Part shown: positions 42,723-51,733 of the stretch, in pieces
How positions within the stretch are numbered: position 1 is the first letter of the stretch
Layout: each line of letters starts with the position of its first letter
Assembly (NCBI GenBank): GCA_052143835.1
Contig: JBKQRV010000097.1
Coordinates: 34,891-98,890 of the forward strand
Length of the DNA stretch: 64,000 nt
From: DASPPM01 sp052143835
GTDB taxonomy: Bacteria; Pseudomonadota; Alphaproteobacteria; JACZXZ01
Direction of reading: 5' to 3'
Notes under the pieces: model-generated
The model's input: only the letters and a program-made list of their open reading frames with translations
Databases searched by the model: none
Told to the model about the DNA's origin: nothing
Made by a program: the position numbers and the translations under genes

Positions 42723-44165
42723 TTACATCGCACTCCCGCCCGAGGTGCGGGATGCGCGCGTCTTCTTGGTTACCTGGGCCAGTTTCGGCTTCTTGATCTC
42801 CGGCACCACCATGTCGAGGCCGTCGAGCGTCATCGCCTTGTAGGCGGCGCGGTCGTAATCGTGCGTGTGCGGGAAGGGCCTGCAGCAGTCGAAGCCGACC
42901 TTGGTGCCGATGTAGTCCGGAAAGCTCGGGTTGAGCCCGTGGCCGAAGACGTTGGCGATGCGCAGGATGCCATGGTCGGGATCGAGCCGCGTCGCCATCG
43001 CCCACTCGACGTCGCTCGAGCTGCGGATGTCGACGTCGTCGTCGACGATGGTGACCATCTTGAGCGGCGGAAAGGCGGCGAAGGCCGCCATGATCGCCTG
43101 CTTCGACCAGCCCGCGCGCTGCTGCGCGAGCTTGACGACCGCGTGGTAGAAGCCGCAGCCGCCGTGGCTGAAGTAGACGTCCTTGACGCCGGGCACCTGG
43201 CGCTGAAGGAGCGCGAGTACGTTCGCCTCGCCCAAGAGGCCGACCGAGTTCCACACCTCGACGCCCGAGAGAATGGTCTGGAAGACGGGCCGGGCACGAT
43301 GATGGATGGCACGCACGTGGACGACCGGGCGCGGCGCGCGCTTGGCGTAGTAGTTGGTCACTTCCGCGAACGGCCCCTCTTCGCCGAGCTCGCCCGGGAT
43401 CATCTCGCATTCGAGCGCGTACATGGCGTTCGCCACCATGTGCACGGGCAGCACCTTGCCCGGGACGAGCTCGAGCGGAGCGTCGTGGAACTCGCTCGCG
43501 ATGCCGAGCTCGTCCGTGTCGGCGGGTGCCGCCTCGGCCGGTGTGGCGGCCGCGAAATGCAGCCCCGGCCCCACGCCGATGTTGAGCGAGAAGGGCAGCG
43601 CGCGGTCGATCGCCGCCGCCTTGTTGAGATAGAGCTCGAGGTGGCGGCCCGCGTCGATGTTGACGTGCAGCGTGTTCCTGTTCTCGACCATGAAACGCTG
43701 GATCGAGGCATTGCGGATGCCGTTCTCGGGATCGAGCGCGATCACCACGCCGGCATCGAAATAAGGCCCGCCATCCTTGAGCGCGTGGATCGGGATCGGC
43801 AGCTTGGCGAGGTCGACCGATTTCTCGGTGACCTCGAGGACCGGGCCGCTCTTGACCATGACCGGCGGACGCGGGCGCTGCTGCCAGGCCTTGATGCAGT
43901 CGGAGACGTATTGGGGGAGCGCGCGCTCCTCCCGCCGCATGAGCTCCGCCAGCAGCTCGCGCGACCAGTAGAGTCCGGTGAAGACGGGTGCCGTGTGCCC
44001 CTTGACCCGCTCGAAGAGCACGGCGCGCGGGCCGCCTTCGAGCTTCGCCGCGACGCCGGCCAGATCGTGCTTGAGGTCGACCTCGGAGCGGATGCGCACC
44101 AGCCGCCCGAGCGCGTCCAGGTCCTCGATGATCGTCGCGAGATCGCTGATATGGCTTTTCGCCAT
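42723..44165 (-). CDS. ubiD: UbiD-family prenylated-FMN decarboxylase
   Basis: 480 residues from ATG 44165; 44213 adds unsupported sequence. The N-terminal region is typical (LATIIEDLDALGRLVRIRSE, then RAVLFERVKG). The prFMN-binding core region follows (NRNTLHVNIDAGRHLELYLN, then GVGPGLHFAAATPAEA), then MIPGELGEEGPFAEVTNYYA and a C-terminal DVDIRSSSDVEWAMATRLDP segment. It is shorter than classical UbiD but usual for aromatic-acid decarboxylases of the family. The cofactor would be made by the UbiX encoded nearby on the same strand. The substrate is unknown. Confidence 0.88.
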   Translation of the reverse strand: MAKSHISDLATIIEDLDALGRLVRIRSEVDLKHDLAGVAAKLEGGPRAVLFERVKGHTAPVFTGLYWSRELLAELMRREERALPQYVSDCIKAWQQRPRPPVMVKSGPVLEVTEKSVDLAKLPIPIHALKDGGPYFDAGVVIALDPENGIRNASIQRFMVENRNTLHVNIDAGRHLELYLNKAAAIDRALPFSLNIGVGPGLHFAAATPAEAAPADTDELGIASEFHDAPLELVPGKVLPVHMVANAMYALECEMIPGELGEEGPFAEVTNYYAKRAPRPVVHVRAIHHRARPVFQTILSGVEVWNSVGLLGEANVLALLQRQVPGVKDVYFSHGGCGFYHAVVKLAQQRAGWSKQAIMAAFAAFPPLKMVTIVDDDVDIRSSSDVEWAMATRLDPDHGILRIANVFGHGLNPSFPDYIGTKVGFDCCRPFPHTHDYDRAAYKAMTLDGLDMVVPEIKKPKLAQVTKKTRASRTSGGSAM

Positions 44166-44366
44166 CCCTTCCTCCCTGGTGACTGCGCCGATCCGGAAGC
44201 GCGCAGGCCGCACCTATCGCGTGCGGACCAGCGGCGCCGGAGGCCAGTCTCCTGCTTTCGCTGGACGCTTCGCAATGGGTATCAGAGCACGCGCTCGGGG
44301 TCGGCCCTCGGCGCCCGCTACCGGCGCTTCGCCCTCGCCCTTGGCGATTTCGGTCGCGCCTTATTG

Positions 44367-44996
44367 CTATTTCGATGGGGTCTCGCTGCCGACCTTCTGT
44401 TTGCGCATGAGCTCCGTCAGCTCCGCGATGTTCCCGTCGTTTTGTCGAAGCACGGAGGAGAAGTCGTTGCGCTGGAGCCACATCAAGCTTGAGCCCTCGA
44501 CGAGGACATCGAAAATCTTGAGCGCGCCTTCTTCCTTGCGGACGCGCCACTCGACCCGGTACCCCTTCTCTCCGCGCGAGCCGGCCTCGCTCGACACCCA
44601 GACGATATTCTCGCCATCGAGGGAGGCCCTCTTGATCGAGAACACGTCGCCGACGGACTCCAGGCGCGAGAAATAGTGCCCGATCATATAGTTCTTGAAG
44701 GCGTCGAAATAAGCCTCCCGTTCAGCACCCCGCGCCCTTCCCGCGTAGACGCCGAGCGCGAAGAGACTCATGGCGCGCACGTCGAAAGTCGCGATGAACA
44801 AATCGGTCAGGCGCTTTATCTGCTCTTCTTTGCCGAGCGACTTGTCCTTGAGAATCTTGAGCGCCTGATCGACGACGGCGGAGACGAAATCCGCGCCCTC
44901 GGTCGGCAAATCCTCGCCCGCGGCCCGGTTTGGAGCCACAAAGGGACTCAATGCAGCACAAGCGACCACGGCCAACAGGGTTCGGCGAGTAAGCAT
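44367..44996 (-). CDS. MlaC/Ttg2D-type phospholipid-binding protein
   Basis: 209 residues with a signal peptide (LTRRTLLAVVACAALSPFVA, twin-arginine-like). The mature protein is the all-helical/sheet Tol-Tol-Ttg2 type (DFVSAVVDQALKILKDKSLG, FDVRAMSLFALGVYAGRA, FKNYMIGHYFSRLESVGDVF, WRVRKEEGALKIFDVLVEGS). These periplasmic carriers shuttle phospholipids or hopanoid-related lipids between membranes. No mla ABC genes are adjacent, so it may be a solitary HpnM-like member. Confidence 0.85.
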   Translation of the reverse strand: MLTRRTLLAVVACAALSPFVAPNRAAGEDLPTEGADFVSAVVDQALKILKDKSLGKEEQIKRLTDLFIATFDVRAMSLFALGVYAGRARGAEREAYFDAFKNYMIGHYFSRLESVGDVFSIKRASLDGENIVWVSSEAGSRGEKGYRVEWRVRKEEGALKIFDVLVEGSSLMWLQRNDFSSVLRQNDGNIAELTELMRKQKVGSETPSK

Positions 44997-45129
44997 CGTG
45001 TCAGGATTCTTCGATGATTGCTGTCAGGATAGCCCTTAGCCGACGCTCGATCCCCTGAACGGGCTCGCGCTCTCTATAACAGAGCTAACGAGAAAACTCA
45101 TCGGATTTCAACCGTGCCGCAGCAGCTGT

Positions 45130-45747
45130 TTAGCGCTTGCGGCGCCGGGAGGGGTTGCGTTGGCGCCCGCTCCCAGCACCCCCCTCGCCCCAGCGCCTGA
45201 CGATGCCGAGCTCGATGCCGAAGAGATCGAGCGCGCGGCCGATCGACTGGTTGATGACGTCGTCGAGCGTCTTGGGTCCAAAGTAGAAGGCGGGGATGGG
45301 TGGTGCGATGATCGCCCCCATCTCGGAGAGCGCGGTCATGGTGCGGAGATGGCCGGTGTGGAGCGGCGTCTCGCGCAGCATGAGCACCAGCGGGCGCCGC
45401 TCCTTGAGCACGACGTCGGCGGCGCGCGTCAGAAGCGTAGAGGTGACCCCCGTCGCGATCTCGGAGAGCGTGCGGATCGAGCAGGGCGAGACCAGCATGC
45501 CGAGCGTCTTGAACGAGCCGCTTGAGATCGAGGCGGCGATGTCGTGGATGGGATGCACCACGTCGGCGAGCGCCTGCACGTCCCGCACCTTGAGCTTGGT
45601 CTCGTAGGCGAGCGTCACCTCGGCCGAGCGCGACATGACGAGATGGGTCTCGACCCCGCTCCCCTTGAGCAGCTCGAGCGCGCGCACGCCGTAGATCACG
45701 CCCGAGGCGCCGCTCAATCCGACGATGAGCCGCTTCGGCTCCGCCAT
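45130..45747 (-). CDS. ubiX: UbiX-family flavin prenyltransferase
   Basis: 205 residues from ATG 45747. UbiX signature IVGLSGASGVIYGVRALELL, followed by ASISSGSFKTLGMLVSPCSI, with the SGSF FMN-contact and the conserved CS, and PLVLMLRETPLHTGHLRTM. It makes the prenylated FMN required by UbiD enzymes. Located 0.96 kb upstream of ubiD on the same strand with only mlaC between them, supporting a UbiD/UbiX pair. Confidence 0.93.
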   Translation of the reverse strand: MAEPKRLIVGLSGASGVIYGVRALELLKGSGVETHLVMSRSAEVTLAYETKLKVRDVQALADVVHPIHDIAASISSGSFKTLGMLVSPCSIRTLSEIATGVTSTLLTRAADVVLKERRPLVLMLRETPLHTGHLRTMTALSEMGAIIAPPIPAFYFGPKTLDDVINQSIGRALDLFGIELGIVRRWGEGGAGSGRQRNPSRRRKR

Positions 45748-45862
45748 CTCCCACCTCCACGCCCGCTCTTTGCGCTGCCGCCGCAAGGCCGGCCGGCGCG
45801 CGAACGGGCCACGATAATGGCGGCCTCAGGCTTAGGCAATGGCGGGCGCTCGGGGGGACCCC

Positions 45863-47656
45863 TCAGAACGCCGCCTCGGCGAGCGCCATGAGGGGCTTCT
45901 TCCCCGCCATGAGGGTGGCGAACAGCGTGCCCGTCTGCGGCAACAGGCGCGCCATGAAGAAGCGCCCGGTCGCGAGCTTGGCCTCGTAGAAGTGGCGCTC
46001 CTCGGTGCCGCCGTCGGCGAGCTTCTGAAGTGCCGTCTTGGCCATGCGGCACCACATGTAGCCGAGTGCGACGAGGGCGAAGAGGCGCAGATAGTCGCTC
46101 GCCGCGGCTCCCGCCTCCTCGGGATCGCGCAGCCCCTGCTCGGCGAGCCAGGCGGTCGCCTGCTGCAGGCGGCCGAAGGCCTTGGCAAGCGGGAGAACGA
46201 ACTCGGCCATCTTGGCGTCCGCCTGGTGCGCCTCGATCAAGCCCAGGACCGGGTGGAAGAAGCGGCGCAGGGAGCGGCCCAGGTGGGAGCCGAGCTTGCG
46301 CCCCACGAGGTCGAGCGCCTGGATGCCGTTCGCCCCCTCGTAGATCTGGGTGATGCGCGCGTCGCGCACGAGCTGCTCGACGCCGTTCTCGCGGATATAG
46401 CCGTGCCCGCCGTAGGTCTGCACCGCGAGGTTCGCCGCCTCGAAGCCCATGTCGGTGAAATAGGCCTTGACGATGGGTGTCAAGAGCGCCACCAGATCGT
46501 CCGCCGCCTCGCGCGCCGCCGCGTCCGGATGATGCGCCGCCTTGTCGCCCTCGAGGCCGACCCAATAGGCGAGCGCCCGTGCCGCCTCCACTTGCGCGCG
46601 CATGGTGAGCAGCATGCGCCGCACGTCGGGATGCACGATGATGGGGTCCGCAGGCCGCTCGGGATGCTTGGCGCCCGCGAGCGAGCGTCCGGCAAGCCGC
46701 TCCTTGGCGTAAGCGACCGCACTCTGATACGCCGTCTCCGCGATGCCCAGGCCCTGGATGCCGACGCCGAGACGCGCCGCGTTCATCATCACGAACATGC
46801 AGCGCATGCCCTTGTTGGGCTCGCCCACGAGCCAGCCCTTGGCCGCGTCGAAATTCATCACGCAGGTCGCCGACGCCTTGATCCCCATCTTGTGCTCGAT
46901 GGAGCCGCAGCGCACGCCGTTCCTCATGCCGAGGCTGCCGTCCGCATTCGGCAGCTCGCGCGGCACGAGAAAGAGGCTGATGCCGTGCGTGCCGGCGGGA
47001 GCTCCGGGCAGGCGCGCGAGCACGAGATGGATGATGTTCTCGGTCAGGTCATGCTCGCCCGCCGAGATGAAGATCTTGGTCCCGGTGATCGCGTAGCTGC
47101 CGTCGGGGGCGGGCTCGGCGCGCGTGCGGACGAGGCCGAGATCGGTGCCGCATTGGGGCTCGGTCAAGCACATGGTGCCGGCCCAAGCGCCCGACGCGAG
47201 CTTGGGCAGATAGAGCGCCTTGAGCGCGTCGCTGGCGCTCGCCTCGATCGCGTTATAGGCGCCCACGCTCAGGCCCGGATACATGCCGAAGGAAATGTTC
47301 GCCGAGCAGATCATCTCCTCGACCGCGAGGCTCACGACTTTCGGCAGCCCCTGGCCGCCGTATCGAGGCGCGCAGGAAAGCGCCGGCCAGCCGCCGTCCG
47401 CGAAGAGCTTGTACGCCTCCTTGAAGCCCTTGGGCGTGCGCACGACCCCGTTCTCGTAATGGCAGCCCTCCTCGTCGCCGCTGCGGTTGAGCGGCAGGAG
47501 CTCGTTCTCGCAGAGCTTGGCCCCTTCCTCGAGAATGGCCGCCACCACGTCGCCCGTCGCCTCCTCGTAACCGGGGAGCTTGGCGAGCGCGTCGAGGGAG
47601 AGGAGCTCCTGGAGCACGAAGCGCATCTCCCGCAAGGGAGCCTTGTAGGTGGCCAT
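45863..47656 (-). CDS. Acyl-CoA dehydrogenase (long FadE-like)
   Basis: 597 residues. FAD-dependent first step of beta-oxidation. Visible: CLTEPQCGTDLG (162-173) for substrate and FAD contacts, WAGTM before it, RCGSIEHKMGIKASATC, and catalytic base E440 in YEGANGIQALDL, followed by a C-terminal helical extension of about 130 residues typical of this long subgroup. It begins 2 bases after the fadB stop, so it is the last gene of the fad operon. Some members of the subgroup act on methylthiopropionyl-CoA, so chain-length specificity is open. Confidence 0.9.
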   Translation of the reverse strand: MATYKAPLREMRFVLQELLSLDALAKLPGYEEATGDVVAAILEEGAKLCENELLPLNRSGDEEGCHYENGVVRTPKGFKEAYKLFADGGWPALSCAPRYGGQGLPKVVSLAVEEMICSANISFGMYPGLSVGAYNAIEASASDALKALYLPKLASGAWAGTMCLTEPQCGTDLGLVRTRAEPAPDGSYAITGTKIFISAGEHDLTENIIHLVLARLPGAPAGTHGISLFLVPRELPNADGSLGMRNGVRCGSIEHKMGIKASATCVMNFDAAKGWLVGEPNKGMRCMFVMMNAARLGVGIQGLGIAETAYQSAVAYAKERLAGRSLAGAKHPERPADPIIVHPDVRRMLLTMRAQVEAARALAYWVGLEGDKAAHHPDAAAREAADDLVALLTPIVKAYFTDMGFEAANLAVQTYGGHGYIRENGVEQLVRDARITQIYEGANGIQALDLVGRKLGSHLGRSLRRFFHPVLGLIEAHQADAKMAEFVLPLAKAFGRLQQATAWLAEQGLRDPEEAGAAASDYLRLFALVALGYMWCRMAKTALQKLADGGTEERHFYEAKLATGRFFMARLLPQTGTLFATLMAGKKPLMALAEAAF

Positions 47657-47658
47657 GG

Positions 47659-49989
47659 CTAGTTCCTCAGGGGTTTGCCGGTCTCGAGCATGTGCTCGAT
47701 GCGCTGAAGGGTCGCTTCGCTGCGGACGAGCGTCATGAAGGCCCGGCGCTCGAGCTTGGTGAGATCGTCCTCGCCGAGCGTCTCGGTGATGTCGGTGTCG
47801 CCACCGGAAAGCACGGTCGCAAGCTCGCCCGACACGGTCACGTCGTGCGCCGTCGCCTTGCCTTGCCGGCGGAAGCCCTCGACCGCGAGCTCGAGGGCGA
47901 CTTTGGCGCTGGGCCCGGGCAGGCGGATTTCCGCGGGTGGGGCGGGCGCCTTATAGCGCTTGGCGAGCTTGAGCGCCTTGGCCTTGGCGTCGGCGAGCAG
48001 GCGGTCGCGGTTCATGGTGATGGCGTCGCTCTCGCGCAGCAGCAGCATCTCCTTCGCCTCAAAGGCGGACTTCGCCACTTGCGCGGTGCCGATCATCTCG
48101 AAGGCCTTGCCGATCGCCGGCATCGGCCCGCCCGGTCGCTTCGGATTGAGAAGCCAGCGCGTCAGCACCTCCTTGCATCCGCCCCAACCGGGGACGAGGC
48201 CGACGCCCACCTCGACGAGTCCCATGTAGGTCTCGGCGTGCGCCTGCACAGCACTCGAATGGAGGAGGATCTCGCAGCCCCCGCCGAGCGCCATGCCGGA
48301 GGGAGCTGCGACCACCGGGAAAGGCGCATATTTGAGCGCCTTGTAGGTCGCCTGGCCCTTCGCCACCATCTCCTCGATCATCGGCCACAGCGCCACGTTG
48401 GCGGCGAAGAGCGCGAGGCCGATGTTGGCGCCGACCGAGAAGTTGTCGGCCTCGTTGTGGATGACGAGCGCCTTGTACTTCTCCTTCACCAGCTTGATCG
48501 CCTTCTGGACGAGATCGAGGATGTCGGGATCCATCGCGTTCATCTTGCTGCGGAACTCAAGACAGACGACGCCATCGCCGATGTCCCACAACGCGGCGGA
48601 GGCGTTCCGCGCGAGCGGCTCGGAGGCGCGCTTGATGTCCGCGAGCAAAAGCACGCCCGGGGGCCGCGTGAGCTCCGCGTATTCGCCGTCGGTCTTGAGG
48701 TAATGGAGCTTGCCGCCGTCGGTCTTGTAGAAGGGGCGGCCGCCCGCGCGCTCGAGCAAAGGCGGGACCGTCATGCCGGCCGCTTTGAGCCTCTCGGCGA
48801 ACCACCCCGTGCCGAGCTGGTCGATGAGCTCGAAGGGCCCGTATCTCCAAGCGTAGCCAAGCCGCATCGCCTGATCGACCGCGGGAACCGTATCGGCGAT
48901 CTCGGGCACGAGTGCCGCGGCATAGGCGAGCGTGCGGCTCAGCACCCGCCAGGCGTATTGCCCGCTCTTGTCCGGATGCTCGACGAGTGCCTTGAGCCCG
49001 CCCTTGCGCGCGGCCTCGACACTCTCGAGTTGCGGCTTCGTCGAGGGCGCGTAGGCGCCGGTCTTGAGATCGATCGATTCCTTGACCCGCTCGCCGCCGT
49101 CCTTGCGCTGAAGGCGGTAGAAGCCGCCCTTGCCCTTGCGTCCGGTATAGCCCTCCGCGATCATCTTGCCGACGAGCGGGATTTCCCTGAACAGGCTGCG
49201 GTACATATCGCCCGCCGGAAGCGAGGCGAGCATGCTCGCCGCCACGTGCGGCATCAAGTCGATACCGACGAGATCCAAGAGGCCGAACACGCCCGTCTTG
49301 GGAACGCCCATGGGACGCCCCACGACCGCGTCCGCCTCCTCGACCGAGAGCTCGAGCTCGAAGGCGCTCCCGACCGCGACCTGAAGCCACAGGGTTCCGA
49401 TACGGTTGGCGATGAAACCAGGCGTGTCCTTGCACTCGACGACACCCTTGCCGAGCCGCTCGTCGGCGAAGCGCCCGATCGCTTCCGTAGCCGTCTTGCG
49501 CGTGCGCGGGCCCGCCACGATCTCGAGAAGGCGCATGTAGCGCGGCGGATTGAAGAAGTGCGTGATGAGGAAGTCCCTGGCGAAGGACTTGGGCAGCCCT
49601 TCCGTCAGCTTGGCGAGCGGGATGGTCGAGGTGTTGGAGGACACAATCGAGCCCTTCTTGCGCGCCGACTCGAGCTTGGCGTAGAGCGCGCGCTTCACCT
49701 CCAGGTTCTCGACGATCGCCTCGACGATCCAATCGACCTCCGCGAGCCTGGCGAGGTCGTCCTCGAGGTTTCCCGCCGTCACCAGCCTTGCCGCCGCCTT
49801 CGACATGAAGGGCGCCGGCTCGGCCTTGAGCATGCGCTCGATGGCGGCCTCCGCCAACGCATTGCGGTTGTTGGCCTGGGGCGGCACGATGTCGAGCAGC
49901 AGGACGGGCACGCCCGCGTTCGCGACGTGCGCGGCAATGCCGCTTCCCATCACGCCGGCGCCGATGACGGCGGCCCTCTCGATCCTCAT
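47659..49989 (-). CDS. fadB: Bifunctional 3-hydroxyacyl-CoA dehydrogenase / enoyl-CoA hydratase
   Basis: 776 residues from ATG 49989, which overlaps the thiolase TGA (ATGA). The N-terminal Rossmann fold has AAVIGAGVMGSGIAAHVANA (about 5-24), then SNTSTIPLAKL and FFNPPRYMRLLEIV of the dehydrogenase, then the helical dimerisation domains. The crotonase-like hydratase is in the C-terminal third (VCLEFRSKMNAMD; PSGMALGGGCEILLHSSAVQ). The dehydrogenase-first order is that of alphaproteobacterial FadB-like proteins. It catalyses hydration and NAD-dependent oxidation in fatty-acid breakdown. Confidence 0.92.
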   Translation of the reverse strand: MRIERAAVIGAGVMGSGIAAHVANAGVPVLLLDIVPPQANNRNALAEAAIERMLKAEPAPFMSKAAARLVTAGNLEDDLARLAEVDWIVEAIVENLEVKRALYAKLESARKKGSIVSSNTSTIPLAKLTEGLPKSFARDFLITHFFNPPRYMRLLEIVAGPRTRKTATEAIGRFADERLGKGVVECKDTPGFIANRIGTLWLQVAVGSAFELELSVEEADAVVGRPMGVPKTGVFGLLDLVGIDLMPHVAASMLASLPAGDMYRSLFREIPLVGKMIAEGYTGRKGKGGFYRLQRKDGGERVKESIDLKTGAYAPSTKPQLESVEAARKGGLKALVEHPDKSGQYAWRVLSRTLAYAAALVPEIADTVPAVDQAMRLGYAWRYGPFELIDQLGTGWFAERLKAAGMTVPPLLERAGGRPFYKTDGGKLHYLKTDGEYAELTRPPGVLLLADIKRASEPLARNASAALWDIGDGVVCLEFRSKMNAMDPDILDLVQKAIKLVKEKYKALVIHNEADNFSVGANIGLALFAANVALWPMIEEMVAKGQATYKALKYAPFPVVAAPSGMALGGGCEILLHSSAVQAHAETYMGLVEVGVGLVPGWGGCKEVLTRWLLNPKRPGGPMPAIGKAFEMIGTAQVAKSAFEAKEMLLLRESDAITMNRDRLLADAKAKALKLAKRYKAPAPPAEIRLPGPSAKVALELAVEGFRRQGKATAHDVTVSGELATVLSGGDTDITETLGEDDLTKLERRAFMTLVRSEATLQRIEHMLETGKPLRN

Positions 49990-51125
49990 CGCACGGCCTC
50001 CAGCACGGTGGCGATACCCTGGCCGCCGCCGATGCATTGCGTGGCGAGCGCATAGCGCTTGCCTTCGCGCTTGAGGAGCTGGGCCGCCTTGCCGGTGATG
50101 CGCGCTCCCGTGGCCCCCAATGGATGGCCGAGCGCTATGGCGCCGCCGTCGAGGTTGACCTTGCTCGCATCGATGCCGAGCTCGCGCAGACAGGCAATCG
50201 ACTGGGAGGCGAAGGCCTCGTTGAGCTCGACGATGTCGATGTCCTTGACCTCGAGGCCGGCGCGCGCGAGCGCCTTGCGGCTCGCCTCGACCGGACCCAT
50301 CCCCATGATCTCGGGCGCGCAGCCGGCGACGGCCACGCTCCTCACGCGCGCAAGCGGCTCGAGCCCCTTCCTCGCGGCATAATCCTCGGTGCACACCACC
50401 GTGGCCGCGGCCCCATCGGTCAGCGGAGAGGAGGTCCCGGCCGTGACCGTGCCGTGCTCGTCGAAGGCGGGCTTGAGTGCCGCCAATCCCTCGGCCGACG
50501 CATCGGCGCGGATGCAGCCGTCTTTTTCGACCACCTTGCCGTCTTGCTTGATGGCGACGATCTCGCCGGCAAGCTTTCCCGCCGCTTCCGCGGCGGCGGC
50601 CTTCTTCTGGCTCAAAAGCGCGAAGGCCTCCTGATCCGCGCGCGTGATCTGGTATTTCTGGGCGACGTTCTCGGCGGTGATGCCCATCGAGACGTAGGCT
50701 TGGGGGTATTCCTTGGCGAGGCGAGGATGGGGGAGGGGATTGAATCCCATCATGGGCACCCGGGTCATCGATTCGACGCCCGCGCAGATGAAGACCTCGC
50801 CGGCGCCGAGCTGGATGGCGCCGGCCGCCATATGGATCGCCTGCATCGAGGAGCCGCAGAAACGGTTGACCGTGCTGCCCGCGACCGTGATCGGGAGGTG
50901 TGCCAGGAAGCCGATGAGGCGGGCGACATTGAGCCCCTGCTCGCCTTCGGGCATCGCACAGCCGACGATGAGATCCTCGAGCTCGGCCGGATCGAGGCGC
51001 GTGCGCTCGACGAGAGCGGCCACCGTTTGCGCCGCCAGCTCGTCCGGCCGCACGCGCCTGAGCTCGCCCTTGTTCGCGAAGTGGAAGGGAGACCGGGCAT
51101 AGCCGGCGATCACCACGTTTTTCAT
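49986..51125 (-). CDS. fadA: Acetyl-CoA acyltransferase (thiolase)
   Basis: 379 residues. Nucleophile C90 in TVNRFCGSSMQAI, the NEAFA motif (VELNEAFASQ), the GGAIALGHPLGATGAR histidine loop and the second cysteine in ATQCIGGGQG. Thiolytic cleavage step of beta-oxidation. It overlaps fadB, forming the usual FadAB complex pair. The annotation as degradative rather than biosynthetic thiolase rests on the operon. Confidence 0.93.
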   Translation of the reverse strand: MKNVVIAGYARSPFHFANKGELRRVRPDELAAQTVAALVERTRLDPAELEDLIVGCAMPEGEQGLNVARLIGFLAHLPITVAGSTVNRFCGSSMQAIHMAAGAIQLGAGEVFICAGVESMTRVPMMGFNPLPHPRLAKEYPQAYVSMGITAENVAQKYQITRADQEAFALLSQKKAAAAEAAGKLAGEIVAIKQDGKVVEKDGCIRADASAEGLAALKPAFDEHGTVTAGTSSPLTDGAAATVVCTEDYAARKGLEPLARVRSVAVAGCAPEIMGMGPVEASRKALARAGLEVKDIDIVELNEAFASQSIACLRELGIDASKVNLDGGAIALGHPLGATGARITGKAAQLLKREGKRYALATQCIGGGQGIATVLEAVR

Positions 51126-51274
51126 CGGGCTGTCTCCTTGTAGTACTCGGACTCAAAGGCGCGTGATGGACCCCGTCCCGGCCGTCCCCCTTCCGAGGGG
51201 AAGGGTCGAGGCGCTCGTGCCGCTCGACCCCTCAAAAGCTGATACTCGAAGACCTCCGCGGCAAGGTCGGCCGA

Positions 51275-51733
51275 TCACGCGGCGTCGCTCTTGACGATCT
51301 CCTCGGGGTCGATGCCCTTCTCGCGCAGGCGTGCCGCGACGTGCCGCTCGAGCTCGCGCAGCTCGGCCAGGGTGCTTGCGACGTCCTGCTGCTGGCCGAC
51401 GAGCTCGGCAATGCGACGGCGCCCCTTGTCGAGGGCGAGCCGCAGCTGCTGCACGTGGTCGTCGTCCACCTCGTAGAGATCGAGCATCTCCTTGATCGCG
51501 GCAAGGGATAAGCCGAGACGTTTGCCGCGCAGGATAAGCCCGAGCCGCACGCGGTCGCGGCGGCTGAAGATGCGGATTTGGCCGACCCGGCGCGGGGCCA
51601 ACAGGTGCTGGTCCTCGTAGAAGCGGATCGCGCGTTGCGTCACCTCGCACCCAGCCGCAAGCTCGCTGATCGTGTACTCCTGCTCGCCCACGCCGGCCGG
51701 CTCCTTGCCCTCGATCGCGGTCAGCTTAGCCAT
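51275..51733 (-). CDS. MerR-family regulator of the fatty-acid operon
   Basis: 152 residues. MerR HTH at the N terminus (EYTISELAAGCEVTQRAIRF, then YEDQHLLAPRRVGQIRIFSR), then a coiled-coil dimerisation helix (DKGRRRIAELVGQQQDVAST). It lacks a metal-binding cysteine cluster and resembles LiuR/PaaR-like regulators that control acyl-CoA catabolism. It overlaps the fadD stop by 8 bases. Two TGACG-type palindromes in front of fadD are the probable operators. Confidence 0.88.
   Translation of the reverse strand: MAKLTAIEGKEPAGVGEQEYTISELAAGCEVTQRAIRFYEDQHLLAPRRVGQIRIFSRRDRVRLGLILRGKRLGLSLAAIKEMLDLYEVDDDHVQQLRLALDKGRRRIAELVGQQQDVASTLAELRELERHVAARLREKGIDPEEIVKSDAA

Noticed and set aside
47692..50055. 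787-codon plus-strand frame opposite fadB
   Set aside because: Antisense shadow rich in Arg, Asp and Gly with no recognisable domain.
47659..51156. 1,165-codon minus-strand frame
   Set aside because: The fadB protein begins at 49989. The extra N-terminal sequence is an out-of-frame reading of the thiolase gene.
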